Below, one piece after another: positions 59,729 through 64,000 of a DNA stretch of 64,000 nt (positions are counted from its first letter, which is position 1; every line of letters starts with the position of its first letter). The notes under the pieces were generated by a model. It had not been told where the DNA came from. It worked only from the letters and a program-made list of their open reading frames with translations, and did no database searches. The translations under genes were made by a program, and so were the position numbers. This DNA comes from Prostheceraeus crozeri. Lineage: Eukaryota; Platyhelminthes; Polycladida; Euryleptidae. The stretch is from the NCBI GenBank assembly GCA_907163375.1, contig CAJQUW010011629.1:62001-126000 (forward strand), given 5' to 3'.

Positions 59729-62357
59729 CCCTCATACGGCGCACGTGTAGCATTTGTTACACTTTTATCTTTGTCTTGTCATTATTTTTCTTACAGTGCT
59801 TCCTTGCTGTTATGCATCGGTGACATCTTATAAATGTTCATTGGCTATCATTTTGCACCGTTATTAGTAATTTAGATGGTGGCGTACTATATTTAAATAC
59901 ACAGATTTAATCACCACTTTATTTGGCTCACCATGTAACGTTTGTTACATTGTTGTTCAATGACTTTTGTATAAGATCAGCAATCTTGATTCAATCTAAT
60001 TATCTAGTTTGACTGACGCAGCAATCTTTAGGAATAAATTTCAACAACGTTCCTCAAATCATCCAATGAGTAGATCGACAACTCATGGACCAAACAGAGA
60101 AGTTCTGTTGTTCGGTTCTCAAGTGTTCGCATTTCATTTCATTCATTCAGCACGCAAGTTATGTCAGGTCGTCGAGTCGCCGCGCAGAGAGCAACTGCTG
60201 CTTTGTTTGAGAATGAGACGAGTGATGATGAAGCATCGGACAGCGCCTCTGAGACTGAGGATAATGTTTTAGACGAATTGTACAGTGAAGTCGATTCAAC
60301 AGACGAACACAGGGTAGATGAAGTTGACCATACACCAAACACATCAGCTGGCCTTCCTAGCCATGTGTCCGATTTTCAATGCAGAAATTCAGATATTTCC
60401 TGGTCATCAACTCCTCCGTCATCATCTCAAACTCGGTCCCACAATATCTTTCGTGATATCTTCGGTCCAACGGCAAGCGTTCGACGTTCCGCTGGTACTA
60501 AGCGACTTATGTTGGAACAGTTTATAACTTTAGAAATGCAAAATCTGATTATTGTTCACACAAATGATTATGTACGAAGTTTGATCCAGCAACAAGGAGA
60601 AGACAGTTGGTTAGCCAAGCGTTGGGATCCTCTTGACAATACAGAATTGATGGCATTCATTGGAGTTCTATTGCTGATCGGAATCTATCGATCTTCACAT
60701 GAAAATTATGAACAACTATGGAGTGAAAGACATGGTTGCTCTCGTCTGCGTGCTACCATGAGTCTATACCGGTTCAAGCTTCTGCTGAGAATGATTCGAT
60801 TTGATGATAAAAGAACAAGGTGAGATCTAAGTACGAGTATTTGATATATGTCTGCGTTATTCATGTACATCTTCTCTTGCAGGTTAGAAAGACGTAGTCG
60901 TGATAAGCTGGCAGCTTTTCGGGAATTCATGAACTCATTTGCCAGTCGCTGCCGTGCGTGCTATGTCCCAAATGCTTACGTGACTTTTGACGAGCAACTT
61001 ATCCGATTCCGCGGAAAGTGTCCGTTTCGAGTATATATGCCGAAAAAGCCAGGTCGATACGGAATCAAAGTATGGTTATTGAATGATAGCAGCAATGCTT
61101 ACACGTACAATTTGCAAATATATTTGGGCAAGGAAGGTCATCTGCCAGAAGTTGGTTTAGCCAAACGAGTAGTTCTTGATTTATGTCGCCCTTTGTTTGG
61201 ATCGGGTCGGAATGTAACTGTAGATAATTTTTTTACTTCGGTCCCCCTAGCAAAAGAGCTTCTGCAAAATGAACTGTCCTTACTGGGAACTCTCCGAATG
61301 AACAAGGCAGAAATTCCTGATGCAATGAAGATAACACGCGGAAGAGACATGTATTCGTCAATGTTTGGATTTCACGGACTCCTTACGCTTTGTTCTTATA
61401 TGACCAAAAGGAAAAAGCTGGTAACTTTACTTTCAACAATACACCATGAAGTGGCTGTGTCTGAGGACGAAAGTCATAGTCGAAAACCTGTCATGGTACT
61501 GGACTACAACTCAACGAAAGGTGCGTTAGATTCCTGCGACGAGCGTGTACAAACATATTCATGTAATCGAAAAATCAATCGCTGGCCTATGAAACTATTT
61601 TTCAATTGCGTGGATCTTGCAACCTTGAATTCTTGTATTCTTTGGCGGATCATGCATCCTGAAGACTATTCAGGGAAATTACAAGCTCGTCGACTTTTTA
61701 TCAGTGACCTCTGTGAAGAATTGATAATACCTTTGATCGAAATACGATCGATCAATCCGTACATGCAAACTCCGGTGAGAAAGGCTATTATTTCCACTGG
61801 GCTTATTCAGGAGGGATCTTCATCGACTTCAGCAGCAGTTGCACAACAAGATGGTAAACCTCGTCGTTGCAGTATGGAAAACACGCCGACTAGTACGTAA
61901 AGTTTGTGATACTTGTCGCTGCCCTGTGTGTCCTGATCATGCGTCCTTCGTCTATCATGTAAAAATGAATGACACTGACATTTTATACATAAGATTGAGA
62001 AAAATATTGTAATAGATTGATATTAGATACGTATACATATATCAAATAAGAACTTCAAAGCAATTTTCTTATCTCTATCTTTCGGGAATAATCTAGGCCT
62101 ACATTTGATACAATTGAGATGACTATTTCAAGTTCCTAATTCTATGGGCTTCGGGGGTTATAACAAAGTGTTGGGATGTATAAAAACAGATAATCATTCA
62201 ATGTAAGTGTTAAGCACCTAATATATAGACTTATTGGCGGATAGCCTTTGTGGACTCGAAATAAGTATATAGTGTAACAAATGTTACATGTGCGCCGTTG
62301 GTGTAGGGAAAAACAGTGCGCCGTTGGTGTAGGGAAAAACAGTGCGCCGTATGAGGG
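59729..62357 (+). mobile_element. Complete young piggyBac-family element 2
   Basis: 2629 bp between TTAA target duplications (59725-59728, 62358-62361), with perfect 16-bp terminal repeats CCCTCATACGGCGCAC. The right end has two 26-bp tandem units (62290-62341) opening GTGCGCCG. Palindromic GTAACAAATGTTACA-like words lie inside both ends. The empty TTAA is intact in cores 1-3 (11021, 20601, 50361), so insertion followed core multiplication. Confidence 0.95.
60161..61900 (+). CDS. piggyBac transposase 2 (two exons)
   Basis: Exon 1 60161-60819, intron 60820-60882 (63 bp, GTGAGA to TTGCAG), exon 2 60883-61900; the join restores DDKRTRLERRSRDKLA, a conserved piggyBac stretch. 558 residues. Acidic N-terminus (about residues 20-55), then the DDE domain: VTFDEQLIRFRGK (first Asp), NVTVDNFFTS (second), YNSTKGALDSCDE (third). 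The C-terminal zinc domain is cut: after CSMENTPTST a TAA ends the frame, while VCDTCRCPVCPDHASF follows one base out of frame, so a single-base insertion near 61895 removed it. Otherwise intact; the catalytic core could be expressed, but loss of the cysteine domain probably impairs end binding. Confidence 0.92.
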
Positions 62358-62916
62358 TTAAAACCGCTATTATACTTTATGCCAGTCTACGAGTATCAGG
62401 TTTCCTAGGTTCTTTAACTCATTACTTCTAAACAACTAGTCAAATGAGGTGGACAAGTGGAGGTAAATCTTCCTTCGTGGTGATTCGATTTGCATGCGCT
62501 AAGCCGCCAAGGCAGTCATTCAAGTCACAAGAGGTGAACGAGTGGAGGTAAAACGCTCGATACAAATGCATGTAGTTGTAGACTCAAGTGAAGAAATGCT
62601 CGTAGTATTTTGAATATGTAGTCATAATAATAGTGTATGTAGGATTAGCTCAATTATAGTCGCTGTAGAAGAGTGTCATTGCAGCTATATTGTTTACCGC
62701 CATCATTCACTTTCGCATTTTTATTCATCAGTTTCATGTTCCTTTATAGCATCCATTTTTTATGGTGACCATTGTCCTTTTTTATTTCCACTTCTAGTAC
62801 CTGTTGTCTGCGTGCAGCATATTGGGGTCTTGTGGCAGGCGTATTGTTTGGAATCAGTGTTAAAAGTAGGAATGAGTATCATTACTGTAACAGCAGTCTT
62901 AATCAAGATTTCCATT

Positions 62917-63377
62917 TTAACCAGTTATTTGGCCAAAACTGATCAATATTAATTCGTTCCCACGAGAAACTCCCTTAACCTCAAATGCATGAAATGTTCT
63001 ACTGACGTTACTGCATGAAATGGGTCCCTGACTTGCTTTAAGTTGTCTACATATCACACATCTTCTGCAAGAACCACATGTCAACATAGAAAAGCTACTG
63101 GCATCTTGATTGGTTGTATGAAGCATTTCGGCTTTTGAAGAATGCTTTGTGCTTTTGACTTTTGACTTATGCAAGCAGTCTTGTTACACCGAATGCATAA
63201 CACGAAAAGATATTCTATGTCAGAAATACAGTGATAGCATCTATTCATTTTTGATTTGGGGACGAGTGATTGATAATGTTCGGCATTTACGGAGGGTAGA
63301 TTGATGCCACATGCTAAAAATGCATCTTGCACATGACAAGATGAACCAATATTGGAGACAGCTCTCCTTTTTATCAA
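62917..63377 (-). pseudogene. Cysteine-rich fragment, core 4 copy
   Basis: Two overlapping frames as in cores 2 and 3. One fewer A near 63367 lengthens the upstream frame by 15 codons (IKRRAVSNIGSSCH before VQDAF), which then begins with a non-ATG codon. Confidence 0.35.
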
Positions 63378-63453
63378 TGCTCAGCCAACTGCAAGCCAAG
63401 TTGTTCTAAGAGCAGTCTAAGTGACCATAGCGTTGGCATTGCCATAAATTTAT

Positions 63454-63545
63454 CACTGTAAGAGTTGATGTAGGATTCAAACTATGTCATGTGGGCAAAG
63501 AATGGTCACTTGCATGCAATGGGTGCACGGGGACCCCGTACCGGT
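63454..63545. other. 92-bp segment specific to core 4
   Basis: Lies between GCCATAAATTTAT and GCTTTGGTGTC, which are adjacent in cores 1-3. It contains GGGGACCCCGTACCGGT. No clear target duplication, so insertion or loss elsewhere cannot be told apart. Confidence 0.7.
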
Positions 63546-64000
63546 GCTTTGGTGTCATTGAATTGGTGTGGTATCTTTCAGTTGTAGGATAACGGAATGT
63601 AAGCACTTTATTGAAGTTAATCACCTATTGTTTGGGAATACATGAAGCAACATCTACAGGTAATTCACAGAACCAATATAACAACAAAGTAAGGAACGCT
63701 GGGGTCACCGAGGATTGTATGCATTTAAGAACTGGTCAATCCAATGGTTACAACATCTTGGCATCTGCAAACTTACGGATTGGAGAACGCCATCACCCAT
63801 CAGTCCCCATCAGAACTGCTTCAATCAAATATTCAAATTAGTACGAATTATATTCCATAGTGCTATATTCCATATAAATGATTGCTGGTATGATATTCAT
63901 CATCGTTAGAGAATTCTGAAGAATATAGAAATTATTATTGTTCTCATTATTAATTTCAAATACACTTTATGATTTCTTGATGAATAATTCCCTTCCCAAA

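Larger units (their letters stand above)
40919..64000. repeat. Block B of the direct duplication
   Basis: Second copy of block A, same orientation, 40.9 kb downstream. It differs by a 1.7-kb deletion in core 3 that removes the recombinase gene, a piggyBac insertion in core 4, and small changes such as one fewer hexamer unit near 44625. It continues past the end of the window inside core 4. The 40.9-kb spacing is also what a tandem array with a 40.9-kb unit would show; the window holds too little to decide. Confidence 0.93.
53836..64000. mobile_element. Core copy 4 (right end outside the window)
   Basis: Left end as in core 2 (single 26-bp unit, ATCATGA at 53845-53851). Contains recombinase, hairpins, Tc1, a piggyBac insertion at 59729 and a 92-bp extra segment at 63454. 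The window ends about 370 bp before the expected right end. Confidence 0.5.

Noticed and set aside
1-64000. tRNA, rRNA, CRISPR or bacterial-type operons
   Set aside because: None seen; gene structure, introns and element families are those of an animal genome.

Overview
This is AT-rich, intron-containing animal DNA, most likely from a marine invertebrate; the species cannot be told from the sequence. It is dominated by mobile elements. The only convincing host gene is a small secreted or membrane-anchored protein with a PAN/apple-like domain and a C-type lectin-like domain (31297-32076, +). No rRNA, tRNA, CRISPR or prokaryotic operon is visible.

Layout. A long, nearly identical direct duplication fills most of the window: block A (1-22532) and block B (40919-64000, running off the end), separated by a mostly single-copy stretch (22533-40918). 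Each block reads: right part of a CTAGG-rich hAT-like element with a 1.6-kb non-autonomous hAT inside it; a dead LINE reverse-transcriptase fragment; a 'core' of 6.2 to more than 10 kb; a 1.5-kb spacer; and a second core. The core therefore occurs four times (5234-12952, 14487-22532, 46150-52300, 53836-64000+). Its ends are the same each time while its flanks differ, and the heptamer ATCATGA lies at both ends. Three cores carry a Crypton-type (DUF3504-like) tyrosine recombinase gene; the third core has lost it by deletion. All four carry the same Tc1-like element with the same premature stop.

The single-copy stretch holds a 5-kb element bounded by inverted repeats with a two-exon gene of the widespread but poorly named 'NCxxQNKNW' transposase-like family, including an in-frame Gln-rich minisatellite; a 1-kb CACTG-ended element; the PAN/lectin gene; a 265-bp tandem repeat; and a complete piggyBac element with TTAA target duplication (37899-40864), nested in the left part of the CTAGG-rich element. 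A second, very young piggyBac (59729-62357) sits in the fourth core, and its empty TTAA target is still visible in the other three cores.

The history read from nesting is: CTAGG element, then its internal hAT and piggyBac; Tc1 into an ancestral core; multiplication of the core; duplication of the whole block; exchange between cores (their differences group them differently along their length); then copy-specific events (a 210-bp retroelement-like insert in core 2, the recombinase deletion in core 3, piggyBac and a 92-bp segment in core 4). The most unusual object is the core, which may be a large tyrosine-recombinase transposon. An assembly artefact (unmerged haplotypes) is the main alternative for the block duplication.
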